Positions 32,240 through 41,080 of a stretch of 41,206 nucleotides of DNA are shown one piece after another; positions within the stretch are counted from its first letter, which is position 1; the number at the start of each line of letters is the position of its first letter. This stretch comes from a bacterium BMS3Bbin03. GTDB lineage: Bacteria; Zhuqueibacterota; JdFR-76; BMS3Abin05. A model generated the notes under the pieces. The model had not been told where the DNA came from, did not search any database, and saw only the letters and a program-made list of their open reading frames with translations. The stretch covers positions 1-41,206 of the forward strand of contig BDTM01000136.1 of NCBI GenBank assembly GCA_002898015.1. The letters are read 5' to 3'. The translations under genes and the position numbers were made by a program.

Positions 32240-32254
32240 TGGCACACCTTTTGA
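32240..32254 (+). promoter_or_regulatory. Sigma-54-like promoter of the copper operon
   Basis: TGGCACACCTTTTGA keeps TGGCAC-N5-TTG with exact spacing and lies 36 bp before the first ATG. Confidence 0.62.
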
Positions 32255-32290
32255 TTTATTAAATTTGAAATCTATCAGGAGATAATTCTT

Positions 32291-32455
32291 ATGGAATGGC
32301 TATCAGAAAATTGGTTTTGGGTATTGGTTTTTATCTTTTTTATCGCGTTTCATTTGTTTGGTCATGGACATGGAGGCCACGGCGCGCAGGGTCATAAAGG
32401 TCATGATCATCCATCCGACGATAAAACCGATCAAGAAGATAACCATCCAAACTGA
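32291..32455 (+). CDS. Small membrane protein with His-rich tail
   Basis: 54 residues: EWLSENWFWVLVFIFFIAFHLF is a single helix, followed by GHGHGGHGAQGHKGHDHPSD and an acidic end. CAGGAGA lies 10 nt before the ATG. It is too short for confident family placement (resembles DUF2933-type small copper-operon proteins in build). Eight His in the tail suggest metal binding next to the copper ATPase. Confidence 0.72.
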   Translation: MEWLSENWFWVLVFIFFIAFHLFGHGHGGHGAQGHKGHDHPSDDKTDQEDNHPN

Positions 32456-32494
32456 TTCAGTTGTGCTGAATTCTAACTTTAAGGAGGCGTCGCC

Positions 32495-32764
32495 ATGTTA
32501 AACATCAAAATCATAACCTGGTCGCTGGGCATTTTTGCAGCCTTTAGCTTTATATTGTGCGTCATTTACGGTTTGATTACGCCGGAAAGCATTCACATGC
32601 ATCAATTCCTCGAGAATGTGCTGCCGGCTTTCAAGTGGTTAACTGTAGTCGGGTTTTTTCTGGGCCTGGTTGAAAGCTTTCTGTGGGGAATATATGTCGG
32701 GCTGGTATTTGTCCCGATTTATAACTTTTTACACAAGCGCTGGGGACAAGCCATTACGAGTTAA
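32495..32764 (+). CDS. Small two-helix membrane protein (DUF5676-like)
   Basis: 89 residues with two to three hydrophobic helices (WSLGIFAAFSFILCVIYGLIT, WLTVVGFFLGLVESFLWGIYVGLVFVPIY). AAGGAGG precedes the ATG. Short proteins of this kind commonly accompany copper ATPase genes in Gram-negative bacteria; their role is unknown. It lies between the His-tailed protein and the copper ATPase. Confidence 0.7.
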   Translation: MLNIKIITWSLGIFAAFSFILCVIYGLITPESIHMHQFLENVLPAFKWLTVVGFFLGLVESFLWGIYVGLVFVPIYNFLHKRWGQAITS

Positions 32765-32812
32765 TGGAGGCAGTCTCAGATTAAAATAACACTAAACGTA
32801 AAGGAATCTAAA

Positions 32813-35473
32813 ATGATACGTGATCCTGTTTGTGGAATGGAATTAAAAAGTCCTTCGGAGTATCACAGCGAATATGAGGGACAGAAGTATGAATTTTGTT
32901 CGTCCGCCTGCCAATCCAAATTCGAGGCGGAGCCGGCCAAATATGTGGCGGTTGTTCCCGAAAGAAGCGGGCCGACTTACCGCATCTCGAATGATGGAAT
33001 CGAACGGCTGCAAATTCCTATTATCGATATGCATTGTGCTTCCTGCACTTTGACCATTGAGAAAGAAATCAACATGCTGCCCGGTGTTAAAAAAGCCCAT
33101 GTGAATTATGCCACCGAACAGGCTTATGTGGAATATCTGCCCGCAGAAGTCAAAACAGAAGAAATACTGAAGGCCATTAAATCGGCCGGTTATCAGACCG
33201 GGCAGGCGACGCTTAAACTGGGCATTCGAAAAATGCACTGTGCTTCCTGCGTGACCAAAATTGAAAAGGAATTGCTGAAGACACCCGGAGTTCTTTCGGC
33301 CAGCGTGGATTTGGCAACGGAATCGGCTGCCGTAAATTACCTGCCGTCAATGGTGCAAATTGCGGAGATTAAAAAAGTGATCGAGCGGCTGGGTTATCCC
33401 ACGTATGAAACAAGTTCACCGGTTGCCGCGGTCAGCGAAGAAGCCGAGCCTGAAGATGAAAACCAGAAGGCCCGCGAAAAAGAATACAGAACTCTGCTGA
33501 ACAAGTTTATTTTTGCCGCCATCCTTTCAATTCCCTTTATTATTTTTAGTTATCCGGCTTTATTTGGACTGCCGGCGCAATTGCAGAAAGGAAGCGACCT
33601 GCTGCGTTGGATCTGGATCACAATGGGTGTGATCAGCTTGCCGATCATGTTTTGGTCCGGTTCGCATTTTTATACCGGTGCACTGGCAGCGATCAAAAAC
33701 CGTTCGGCAAATATGCACACGCTCATCGCCACGGGTATCACCGCCGCCTGGCTCTACTCTACGGTTGCCGCACTCGTTCCCGGTATTTTCCCAAGCGAGG
33801 CTTTGGCCGATGTTTTCTTTGATGTGGTTGCAGTGGTTGTGGCTTTGGTAAACCTGGGCATGGCGTTGGAAATTCGCGCCAAAGGAAAAAGTTCCGAAGC
33901 CATAAAGAAGCTGATCGGTTTACAGCCCAAAACGGCCCGGGTCTTCCGCAACGGCATGGAAATGGACGTTCCGGTGGAAGAAGTGGTATTGGATGACATC
34001 ATTCTGGTGCGTCCCGGTGAAAAAATTCCGGTGGATGGAACGGTTATCGAAGGGTCCTCCAGTGTGGATGAATCGATGATTACCGGTGAACCGATTCCGG
34101 TAGAGAAGAATAAAGACGACGAGGTGATTGGCGCGACCATTAATAAAACCGGGTCGTTCCGGTTCAAAGCCACCAAAGTGGGAAAGGACACTGCGCTGGC
34201 CCAGATTATCAAAATGGTACAGGAGGCGCAAAGCTCAAAGGCCCCCATTCAACGCATTGTCGATCTGGTTTCGGGTTACTTTGTTCCGGCCGTCATTATA
34301 ACTGCTATGCTGGCTTTTGTGGTGTGGTATGATTTTGGCCCGTCCCCCAATCTGATTTACGCGCTGGTCGTCCTGGTGACCACACTCATCATTGCCTGTC
34401 CCTGCGCCCTGGGCCTGGCCACTCCCATCTCCTTAATGGTGGGTGTGGGAAAAGGAGCTGAAAACGGAATTCTGATTCGCAGCGGCGAAGCGCTGGAAAC
34501 GGCTCAAAAGCTGGATGCCATTGTGCTGGATAAAACCGGTACCATCACCGCCGGGAATCCCTCTCTGACCGATGTGATCTTTGTGAACGGGTTTAAAGAT
34601 GAGGAACTGTTGTTATATGCGGCTTCGGTCGAAAAAGCATCGGAACATCCTCTGGGAGAGGCGATTATTAAGGGCGCCGGTGACCGCTCACTGACACTGA
34701 TCGATCCTAAAAATTTTAACGCCGTTCCCGGTCACGGTGTGCAGGCCACAGTGAAAGGAAAACAAATCATTTTAGGCAATGAGAAAATGATGAATAAATT
34801 CAATATCGACCTGGGAGATCTGAGTCAGCGCAGTCAGCAACTGGCAGACGATGGCAAAACACCCATGTATATTGCTGTCGATGGAAAAGCTGCCGGTATT
34901 GTGGCTGTGGCGGACACGGTGAAGCCCGATTCCAAAGAGGCGATTGCGCATCTGAAAAAGATGGGTCTGGAAGTGGTGATGATTACCGGAGATAATCCGC
35001 GGACGGCGAAGGCCATTGCCCGTCAGGTGAACATCGATCGGGTCTTTGCCGAGGTGCTTCCGGAAGACAAAGCCTTCAACATAAAGAAACTGCAGCAAGA
35101 AGGGAAAAAGGTCGCCATGGTCGGAGACGGCATTAACGATGCGCCGGCCTTGGCTCAGGCGGATATTGGGCTTGCCATTGGCACCGGAACCGATGTGGCC
35201 ATCGAGGCGTCCGATATTACCCTGATCAAGGGAAGCTTAAAAGGGGTGGCTCTGGCCATTCAATTGTCGAAAGCGACCATGAAAAACATCAGGCAAAATC
35301 TGTTTGGCGCCTTTTTCTATAACGGCCTCGGAATTCCGGTGGCCGCGGGAATCTTGTATCCGTTTTTTGGTGTCCTGCTGTCGCCCCTCATTGCCGGTGC
35401 AGCAATGGCGTTTAGTTCGGTCACCGTCGTGACAAATGCCAATCGGCTGCGGCGATTTAAGGCTAAAATTTAA
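32813..35473 (+). CDS. copA: Cu+ exporting P1B-type ATPase with N-terminal YHS and two HMA domains
   Basis: 886 residues. A YHS domain at 1-47 ([28 protein letters not shown]) is followed by two HMA domains with metal motifs M73-HC75-AS-C78 and M141-HC143-AS-C146. Eight transmembrane helices carry the ion-binding C529-P-C531 motif. The phosphorylation site is D573 in [22 protein letters not shown] and [14 protein letters not shown] complete the catalytic set. YN in the seventh helix ([13 protein letters not shown]) and [12 protein letters not shown] in the eighth are the Cu+/Ag+ (P1B-1) signature. It should pump Cu+ out of the cytoplasm. It sits in the sigma-54-associated operon with cupredoxin and YHS genes. 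Confidence 0.95.
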   Translation: MIRDPVCGMELKSPSEYHSEYEGQKYEFCSSACQSKFEAEPAKYVAVVPERSGPTYRISNDGIERLQIPIIDMHCASCTLTIEKEINMLPGVKKAHVNYATEQAYVEYLPAEVKTEEILKAIKSAGYQTGQATLKLGIRKMHCASCVTKIEKELLKTPGVLSASVDLATESAAVNYLPSMVQIAEIKKVIERLGYPTYETSSPVAAVSEEAEPEDENQKAREKEYRTLLNKFIFAAILSIPFIIFSYPALFGLPAQLQKGSDLLRWIWITMGVISLPIMFWSGSHFYTGALAAIKNRSANMHTLIATGITAAWLYSTVAALVPGIFPSEALADVFFDVVAVVVALVNLGMALEIRAKGKSSEAIKKLIGLQPKTARVFRNGMEMDVPVEEVVLDDIILVRPGEKIPVDGTVIEGSSSVDESMITGEPIPVEKNKDDEVIGATINKTGSFRFKATKVGKDTALAQIIKMVQEAQSSKAPIQRIVDLVSGYFVPAVIITAMLAFVVWYDFGPSPNLIYALVVLVTTLIIACPCALGLATPISLMVGVGKGAENGILIRSGEALETAQKLDAIVLDKTGTITAGNPSLTDVIFVNGFKDEELLLYAASVEKASEHPLGEAIIKGAGDRSLTLIDPKNFNAVPGHGVQATVKGKQIILGNEKMMNKFNIDLGDLSQRSQQLADDGKTPMYIAVDGKAAGIVAVADTVKPDSKEAIAHLKKMGLEVVMITGDNPRTAKAIARQVNIDRVFAEVLPEDKAFNIKKLQQEGKKVAMVGDGINDAPALAQADIGLAIGTGTDVAIEASDITLIKGSLKGVALAIQLSKATMKNIRQNLFGAFFYNGLGIPVAAGILYPFFGVLLSPLIAGAAMAFSSVTVVTNANRLRRFKAKI

Positions 35474-35492
35474 GACTAAAAAGGAGTGAATC

Positions 35493-35870
35493 ATGGCATT
35501 AGATCAAATTATTGTCACCATCGCCGGACTCCTGTTTTCAGGAGGCATAGCCTGGTATTTCTGGTTTTCGGAATCCAAAGCGACCCGGATTCAGAGCACC
35601 TCGAGCGGCGTGCAGGAGACGCTTATCACAGTGAAGGGCGGTTATTCACCGGATGTCATCGTTGTGGAAGCCGGAAAACCGGTGCGGCTTAATTTTCTGC
35701 GTGAAGAAACTGCAGCCTGTTCGGAACAGGTGATTTTCCCTGATTTTCGCAAACAAGCCACACTGACACCATTCAAGACTATTCCTGTGGAATTTACCCC
35801 GGAGAAACCGGGCGAATATGGATTTCAATGTGCGATGGGAATGCTGCATGGGAAATTAATCGTAGAGTAG
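35493..35870 (+). CDS. Membrane-anchored cupredoxin-like protein
   Basis: 125 residues. An N-terminal helix (IIVTIAGLLFSGGIAWYFWF) anchors a periplasmic cupredoxin fold: TLITVKGGYSPDVIVVEAGKPVRLNFLREETAACSEQVIFPDF, then FTPEKPGEYGFQCAMGMLHGKLIV. The ligand set Cys (ACSEQ) with C-M-GM-H near the end fits the cupredoxin_1 family that accompanies CopA. AAAAAGGAG is the ribosome site, 19 bp after the copA stop. It probably takes Cu+ delivered to the periplasm. Confidence 0.88.
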   Translation: MALDQIIVTIAGLLFSGGIAWYFWFSESKATRIQSTSSGVQETLITVKGGYSPDVIVVEAGKPVRLNFLREETAACSEQVIFPDFRKQATLTPFKTIPVEFTPEKPGEYGFQCAMGMLHGKLIVE

Positions 35871-35945
35871 TGAAGCGCTGTCAGAGAGCATGGAGAATGA
35901 GGATGCCTGCTTCATATAATTAAGGACTTTGGATTGAGGAAAACG

Positions 35946-36098
35946 ATGCACTATGATCCGGTATGTGGAAGACGGATGAACCCGAACAGGGCTCATATTA
36001 AGATTATATACAAAGGCGAGACGTACTATTTGTGCTGTCCTGAATGCCAGGCGAGATTTGAAGAGAAGCCGGAGAAGTACGTTAAGAAAGAGAAATAG
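35946..36098 (+). CDS. Minimal YHS-domain protein
   Basis: 50 residues. HYDPVCGRRMNPNRAH, IIYKGETYYLCCPECQARFEEKPEKYVKKEK is a bare YHS domain with an extra Cys (LCCPEC), so five cysteines in all. The typical CGM is CGR here. A weak ribosome site (GGATTGAGGA) lies upstream. Last small metal protein of the copper operon; the next ORF's upstream extension overlaps its end in another frame. Confidence 0.82.
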   Translation: MHYDPVCGRRMNPNRAHIKIIYKGETYYLCCPECQARFEEKPEKYVKKEK

Positions 36099-36147
36099 AT
36101 CAGCGGTTAAACCCCGCAGCGATCCGGATAACTTCAGTGGAGGGATG

Positions 36148-38016
36148 ATGGAAATCTTTGACGTCATCATCGTCGGTCTCGGCCCGGCCGGCAGTTCGAC
36201 AGCCTATCAACTCGCTAGCCGCGGCCACAGGGTGCTGGCTCTGGAAAAAGAGAAAATGCCGCGCTACAAGCCCTGCGGCGGCTGTCTGTCGAGGAAAATT
36301 GAAAATATCCTCGACGACGATTTTAAGCCGCTGGTGGAGGAGACCATTTACAACGTGATTTTGACTTTTCAGGGCGAAGGCGAAATTAGAGTTGAATCCA
36401 AAGAACCCATCGCCTATATGGTGATGCGCGACAGATTCGACCACTTTTTGGCACAAAAAGCAGCCGCGGCCGGTGCCGAGGTGCACGATAACGAACCGGT
36501 GACGGGCATTGAGATGCGTTACGGCGAGGTCGTGGTTCACACCAAGAAGGGCACCTACCGGGCTCAGTATCTGGTCGGCGCCGACGGGGTCAACGGTGTG
36601 GTCGGTCGTGCATTGGGTTACGGCCCGAAGCGAAACATCGCCGTGGCCCTGGAAGGAGAGGCGAATGTAAGTCCCGAAGATTTAAGGCAATTACGGGGTA
36701 CCATGCGGCTGGATATGGGCTGTATCCCTTATGGCTACGGCTGGGTGTTTCCAAAACAAGATCATTGGTCTCTGGGTGTAGGCTCAGTAAAGAATCTTGC
36801 CCGTCATCCGGGCAGCTATTATTCCGTCTTTTTGGAGGAGCAGGGTCTCGAAGGAAAGATACAGCAGGAGAAGCGCCGCGGTTACCGCATACCCCTTTTC
36901 GCCGGCCGCGGATCGCAAATTACCAAAGGCCGGTCTCTGCTGGTCGGCGATGCCGCCGCGCTGGTGGATCCCTTTCTGGGTGAGGGCATCTACTACGCCG
37001 TCCGCAGCGGGCAACTGGCGGCTGGGACCCTTCACTCGGCCATGACACTGGACTATTCAGACCTTTCCGGCTATGGAAAAAAAGTCGCCCGGGAGATGTT
37101 TCCCGAGTTCGAAGCGGCTCAAAAGGTGGCCAGGTTTGCCTACCACTTCTTACGCATGGGATTTACCTTGATCAAAGCGGTACCGGCGGCAAGAGAATCC
37201 TCTTTAGAGATGCTGCGGGGAAGGCTCTCTTATGTGGATTATTGGCAGGGACTAAAGAAAAATGCACGATTCGGGCTATATGAATTTTTTAGTCTTTTGA
37301 AGACACGGCATCGCAAAGCGGAAGCGACTTATGACCGGGTGGCGGCCCAATACGATACGGGTCTCTTTCTCTGGAAGCAGTTTTTGGGGGGAGCGCCTTT
37401 TGAACATGTTAAGCGTCTCATCCAAGCCCATATAAGAGACGGCGCCGTGGTGCTGGATGCGGGCACCGGCACCGGAGAGACGGTCAAAAGCGCTCTGCGA
37501 TTGGCCAATCCCGGCCGGGTGATCGGTATTGATATCTCCGGCGGCATGCTGCAGGTCGCCCGCGAAAAAATCAGGGACCGGCGGGTACAATTTGAAAAAG
37601 CCGACATGACCCGGCTGCCCTATCCGGACAAGACCTTCGACGTGGTGCTCAGCACCTGGGCCATTGAGACGCTGCCAAATCCAAAACAGGCGGTGGGCGA
37701 ATTTCTGCGGGTCATTAAAGACGACGGCTATGTGATGTATGCCTTCTCCAGCCTGCCTCCCTTTGGCATTGGCCGCCTGCGTTCTTTCTTTCTGGAGGGA
37801 TTCTTTCAGAAAACCTTTGATTGGCATTTTCTTTCAATAAAGGAGCGTCCTTACCATGACTGCGGTCAGTCCAGTCTCGCCACCTTTGGCAATGGACTGG
37901 CGACAGTGGTGGTTTTACGGAAATGCTGTACGGTGGACAGCGAACGTGCACCGTGCCGATTACCGGAGCCCCGGCTGGGGAGTGCCGCGATTTTTCAAAC
38001 AATAAGAAGTCACTAA
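36148..38016 (+). CDS. Geranylgeranyl-reductase-family flavoprotein fused to a class I methyltransferase
   Basis: 622 residues from the ATG at 36148 (GGAGGG upstream; ATG 36145 possible). N-terminal FAD-binding part: VIIVGLGPAGSSTAYQLASRGHRVLALEKEK, KPCGGCLS, LVGADGVNGVVGRALG, LLVGDAAALVDPFLGEGIYYAVRSG, as in archaeal and bacterial geranylgeranyl reductases acting on polyprenyl chains. From about residue 390 a UbiE-like methyltransferase follows: D437-AGTGTGETVKSAL, IGIDISGGMLQVAREKI, ADMTRLPYPDKTFDVVLSTWAIETLPNP. The fusion suggests successive reduction and methylation of a prenylated quinone or lipid. It follows the copper operon by 49 bp and is followed by glgP with an SD overlapping its stop; the functional link to copper is unclear. 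Confidence 0.85.
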   Translation: MEIFDVIIVGLGPAGSSTAYQLASRGHRVLALEKEKMPRYKPCGGCLSRKIENILDDDFKPLVEETIYNVILTFQGEGEIRVESKEPIAYMVMRDRFDHFLAQKAAAAGAEVHDNEPVTGIEMRYGEVVVHTKKGTYRAQYLVGADGVNGVVGRALGYGPKRNIAVALEGEANVSPEDLRQLRGTMRLDMGCIPYGYGWVFPKQDHWSLGVGSVKNLARHPGSYYSVFLEEQGLEGKIQQEKRRGYRIPLFAGRGSQITKGRSLLVGDAAALVDPFLGEGIYYAVRSGQLAAGTLHSAMTLDYSDLSGYGKKVAREMFPEFEAAQKVARFAYHFLRMGFTLIKAVPAARESSLEMLRGRLSYVDYWQGLKKNARFGLYEFFSLLKTRHRKAEATYDRVAAQYDTGLFLWKQFLGGAPFEHVKRLIQAHIRDGAVVLDAGTGTGETVKSALRLANPGRVIGIDISGGMLQVAREKIRDRRVQFEKADMTRLPYPDKTFDVVLSTWAIETLPNPKQAVGEFLRVIKDDGYVMYAFSSLPPFGIGRLRSFFLEGFFQKTFDWHFLSIKERPYHDCGQSSLATFGNGLATVVVLRKCCTVDSERAPCRLPEPRLGSAAIFQTIRSH

Positions 38017-38026
38017 AGGAGATTTG

Positions 38027-40591
38027 ATGATGCGACCCATTCATACTTTTACTGTGGTTCCCTCTCTTCCGGGAAATTTAAATGTCCTCAGGGAGCTGGC
38101 TTTTAATCTGCGCTGGTCGTGGGACCATGAGACCATTGAGCTTTTTCGCCGCCTGGACCGGAACTTGTGGGAGGAGACCGGTCACAACCCGGTGCTTTTG
38201 CTGAGCCGTATTCGGCAGGAACAGCTTGAGGATGCGGCCTCCGATGCGGGCTTTATGGCCCACTACGAACGCGTCGGGCGAAATCTTACGGACTACCTGA
38301 ACGACAAAAGTACCTGGTACCGTAAAGTCTACGGAGCCGATGATAACGTGCTGATCGCCTATTTTTCGGCTGAATTCGGGCTCACCGAATGCCTGCCGAT
38401 TTACTCCGGCGGGCTGGGTATTCTGGCAGGCGATCACCTCAAATCGGCCAGCGAGCTGGGTCTGCCCCTGGTCGGAGTGGGATTACTCTACCAGCAGGGC
38501 TACTTCCGCCAGTATCTTAATGCCGACGGATGGCAGCAGGAGTCCTATCCCTTCAACGATTTTTACAATATGCCGATTGAACTGGAACAGCGGGAGGACG
38601 GATCGCCTTTAACTGTGGAAGTGGCCTACCCCGGCCGCAAGGTCACGGCTCAAATCTGGCGCGTGCAGGTGGGGCGGGTACCGCTGTATCTGCTGGATAC
38701 CAATATCGAGGCGAACCGGCGGGAGGATCAGGATATCACGGATCAGTTGTACGGCGGCGATAAAGAGATGCGGGTTAAGCAGGAGATGATGTTGGGCATC
38801 GGCGGGATGGAGGCGCTGGCCGCTTTGAACCTTCAGCCCACCGTTTGTCACATGAACGAGGGGCACTCCGCCTTTCTGGCGCTGGAGCGCATCCGCCGTC
38901 TGATGGAAACCCACGGTCTTTCTTTTGCCGAAGCCCGCGAAGTGGCATCGGCCGGACATGTCTTCACCACACATACACCGGTTGCGGCCGGTAACGACTA
39001 TTTTGCACCGGGTCTGATGGATAAATATTTTGGCGACACTTATCGCGCGCTGGACCTCTCCCGCAGGGAATTTCTGGCGCTGGGCCGGCAGCATGCGGAG
39101 GATGAAAAGGAACCGTTTTGCATGACCGTTCTCGCCCTGCGGCTGTCCGCACACTTTAATGGCGTCAGTCAGCTTCACAAAGTGGTGGCCCGCCGCATGT
39201 GGAAGGGAATCTGGCCGGGAGTGCCGGAGGATGAACTGCCCATTGCCGCGGTGACCAACGGCATCCATTACCGGTCATGGATTTCAAAAGAGATGGCCAG
39301 CCTCTACGATCGCTATTTAGGGCCCGGCTGGCTGGAACGGCCTGCGGACCAAAGCGTTTGGGCGGGAATTGAGCAGATGCCCGTGGAGGAGTTGTGGCGC
39401 ACCCACGAACGGCGGCGGGAGCGACTGGTGGCGTTTGCCAGGCGGCGTCTGCGCCTGCAGGTGGAACGGCGGGGACTGCCCTCCTCCGACAGGGCAGCGG
39501 CCGACGAAGTGCTGAACCCCGATGCGCTGACGATCGGCTTCGGGCGACGATTTGCCAAGTACAAGCGGGCCACTTTGCTGCTGCGGCATCCCGAACGGCT
39601 GACGAAAATCTTAGATGACCCGGAGCGGCCGGTACAAATTATATTTGCAGGGAAAGCGCATCCGCAGGATAATCTCGGTAAAGACCTGATCCGGCAGATT
39701 ATTCATTTTGCACGTACGGAAGAGGTGCGGCGGCACATCGTCTTTATCGAGGACTACGACATGGATGTCGCCCGCTACCTGGTGCAGGGGGTGGACGTCT
39801 GGCTGAATACTCCGCGCCGTCTGCAGGAGGCCAGCGGCACCAGCGGCATGAAAGCCACAGCCAACGGCGCCATTAACCTGAGTGTCCTGGATGGCTGGTG
39901 GGACGAGGCGTACGCACCTGAAGTGGGCTGGGCAATCGGCAGGGGGGAGGAATATGAGGATTTTGAGTATCAGGACGAGGTGGAATCCAACGCCATTTAT
40001 GACTTGTTGGAAAAGGAAATCGTCCCCATGTTCTACGAGCGCGGCCGCGATGAGCTGCCGCGGCGCTGGATCGCACGGATGAAGTCCGCCATGCGAGCCG
40101 TTTGTCCGGTGTTCAACACGAATCGCATGGTGCATGAATATGCGGAGCGTTTCTACATGCCCTCGACCGGGCATTACGAACACCTGACCGCCGATCAGTT
40201 CTCCCGGGCGAAGGCACTGGCACTCTGGAAAGCACATGTCCGGAGCAACTGGCCGCAAGTCCGCATCGAAACCGTGGAAGCCCCGGCCGTTAATCAGTTC
40301 AAAGTGGGCGACAAGGTGGAAGCCAAAGCCCGGATTCATCTCGGTGATTTGAAGCCTGAAGATGTAGCGGTGGAGTTGTATCTCGGCCGGTTGGATACCA
40401 AGGGAAACATTACGGATGCCGGGGCCACCCGCATGGAACATGTGGAATCCCATACCGATGGGACCTATCTGTACGCCGCCAGTGCGGTTCCCTGCCACAA
40501 CAGCGGGCTGCACGGCTACACGATTCGGGTGATGCCGTGGCATGAGGATCTGTGGAGTCCCTGGGAGACCGGACTGCTGGCATGGGCATAG
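38027..40591 (+). CDS. glgP: Alpha-glucan phosphorylase with DUF3417 N-terminus
   Basis: 854 residues from the ATG at 38027 (AAAGGAG 5 nt upstream). Residues about 10-110 are the DUF3417 region (LPGNLNVLRELAFNLRWSWDHETIELFRRLD). The phosphorylase body shows YFSAEFGLTECLPIYSGGLGILAGDHLKSAS, CHMNEGHSAFLALERI, FTTHTPVAAGNDYF, FGRRFAKYKRATLLL and the PLP lysine K609 in EASGTSGMKATANGAINLS. This is the compact GlgP/MalP type found in thermophiles and FCB bacteria. It should split glycogen or maltodextrin with phosphate to glucose-1-phosphate. It is last before the repeat array; with the GH57 enzyme at 243 it would serve glucan turnover, not metal handling. Confidence 0.93.
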   Translation: MMRPIHTFTVVPSLPGNLNVLRELAFNLRWSWDHETIELFRRLDRNLWEETGHNPVLLLSRIRQEQLEDAASDAGFMAHYERVGRNLTDYLNDKSTWYRKVYGADDNVLIAYFSAEFGLTECLPIYSGGLGILAGDHLKSASELGLPLVGVGLLYQQGYFRQYLNADGWQQESYPFNDFYNMPIELEQREDGSPLTVEVAYPGRKVTAQIWRVQVGRVPLYLLDTNIEANRREDQDITDQLYGGDKEMRVKQEMMLGIGGMEALAALNLQPTVCHMNEGHSAFLALERIRRLMETHGLSFAEAREVASAGHVFTTHTPVAAGNDYFAPGLMDKYFGDTYRALDLSRREFLALGRQHAEDEKEPFCMTVLALRLSAHFNGVSQLHKVVARRMWKGIWPGVPEDELPIAAVTNGIHYRSWISKEMASLYDRYLGPGWLERPADQSVWAGIEQMPVEELWRTHERRRERLVAFARRRLRLQVERRGLPSSDRAAADEVLNPDALTIGFGRRFAKYKRATLLLRHPERLTKILDDPERPVQIIFAGKAHPQDNLGKDLIRQIIHFARTEEVRRHIVFIEDYDMDVARYLVQGVDVWLNTPRRLQEASGTSGMKATANGAINLSVLDGWWDEAYAPEVGWAIGRGEEYEDFEYQDEVESNAIYDLLEKEIVPMFYERGRDELPRRWIARMKSAMRAVCPVFNTNRMVHEYAERFYMPSTGHYEHLTADQFSRAKALALWKAHVRSNWPQVRIETVEAPAVNQFKVGDKVEAKARIHLGDLKPEDVAVELYLGRLDTKGNITDAGATRMEHVESHTDGTYLYAASAVPCHNSGLHGYTIRVMPWHEDLWSPWETGLLAWA

Positions 40592-40626
40592 GCCCCAAAG
40601 GGCTTTAAGCAAGGCAGTGCTCTCCG

Positions 40627-41071
40627 TTTTTTGCTCCCACGAATTAACACGAATGGTCACGAAAAAAATAAGGGTATCAGGCAAAACCTGTTCGCCGAAG
40701 GTGGATAGCTGTCAACTTAATGGTCTATTTCATTAATAAGTTAGAAATTACATGTCGTCCCTAAAGGGACTTTAAATCATTGGATTTGGCACTTTGCTAT
40801 AAACATTGCGTCCCGACGGGACTTTCAATAAACTTGAATTTTAAAGTTTCTCCTATAAAATCAGATTCGTTGTTTTACGAATCTCCGTCACGGAAGAGCC
40901 ATTTCATCAAACCGATAGAGATTTTCCTGATGGTGAACCATCAGGCTAAGAATGGGAAGCGCCCTAAAGGACGCTGACGCAGCAGGACGCTTCAGCGTCC
41001 TTTCTGTTTTTAGCCCCGCGGTTTACCACGGGGCGGCCAAAGCCCATAGCCGGCACAATTGTTTGGAAATG
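40627..41071 (-). repeat. Long repeat copy; right arm of the inverted repeat bracketing 32.1-40.6 kb
   Basis: It begins TTTTTTGCTCCC and ends GTTTGGAAATG, the reverse of 31661-32106. It contains CAGGCAAAACCTG, GTCCCTAAAGGGAC, GTCCCGACGGGAC, AGATTCGT/ACGAATCT, CTGATGGT-GA-ACCATCAG, AGGACGCT/AGCGTCCT and CCCCGCGG/CCACGGGG hairpins in reverse order. The stretch 40592-41206 has no gene. Confidence 0.82.
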
Positions 41072-41080
41072 CAGGTTCGA

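Noticed and set aside
32453..32476. TGA at the end of the His-tailed small protein read as Sec (followed by FSCAEF)
   Set aside because: The extension is only eight residues, has no SECIS-like hairpin, and the protein ends naturally in an acidic tail.
33754..34248. 164-residue ORF antisense to copA
   Set aside because: Shadow of the conserved ATPase actuator region; low-complexity Ser/Thr composition.
32107..40626. Classical composite transposon
   Set aside because: No transposase or target-site duplication could be found, and the repeat arms are also interspersed elsewhere; kept only as a bracketing observation.
39611..40684. 357-residue ORF antisense to glgP
   Set aside because: It lies opposite a strongly conserved phosphorylase gene; composition is that of a shadow frame, with no motif or ribosome site.
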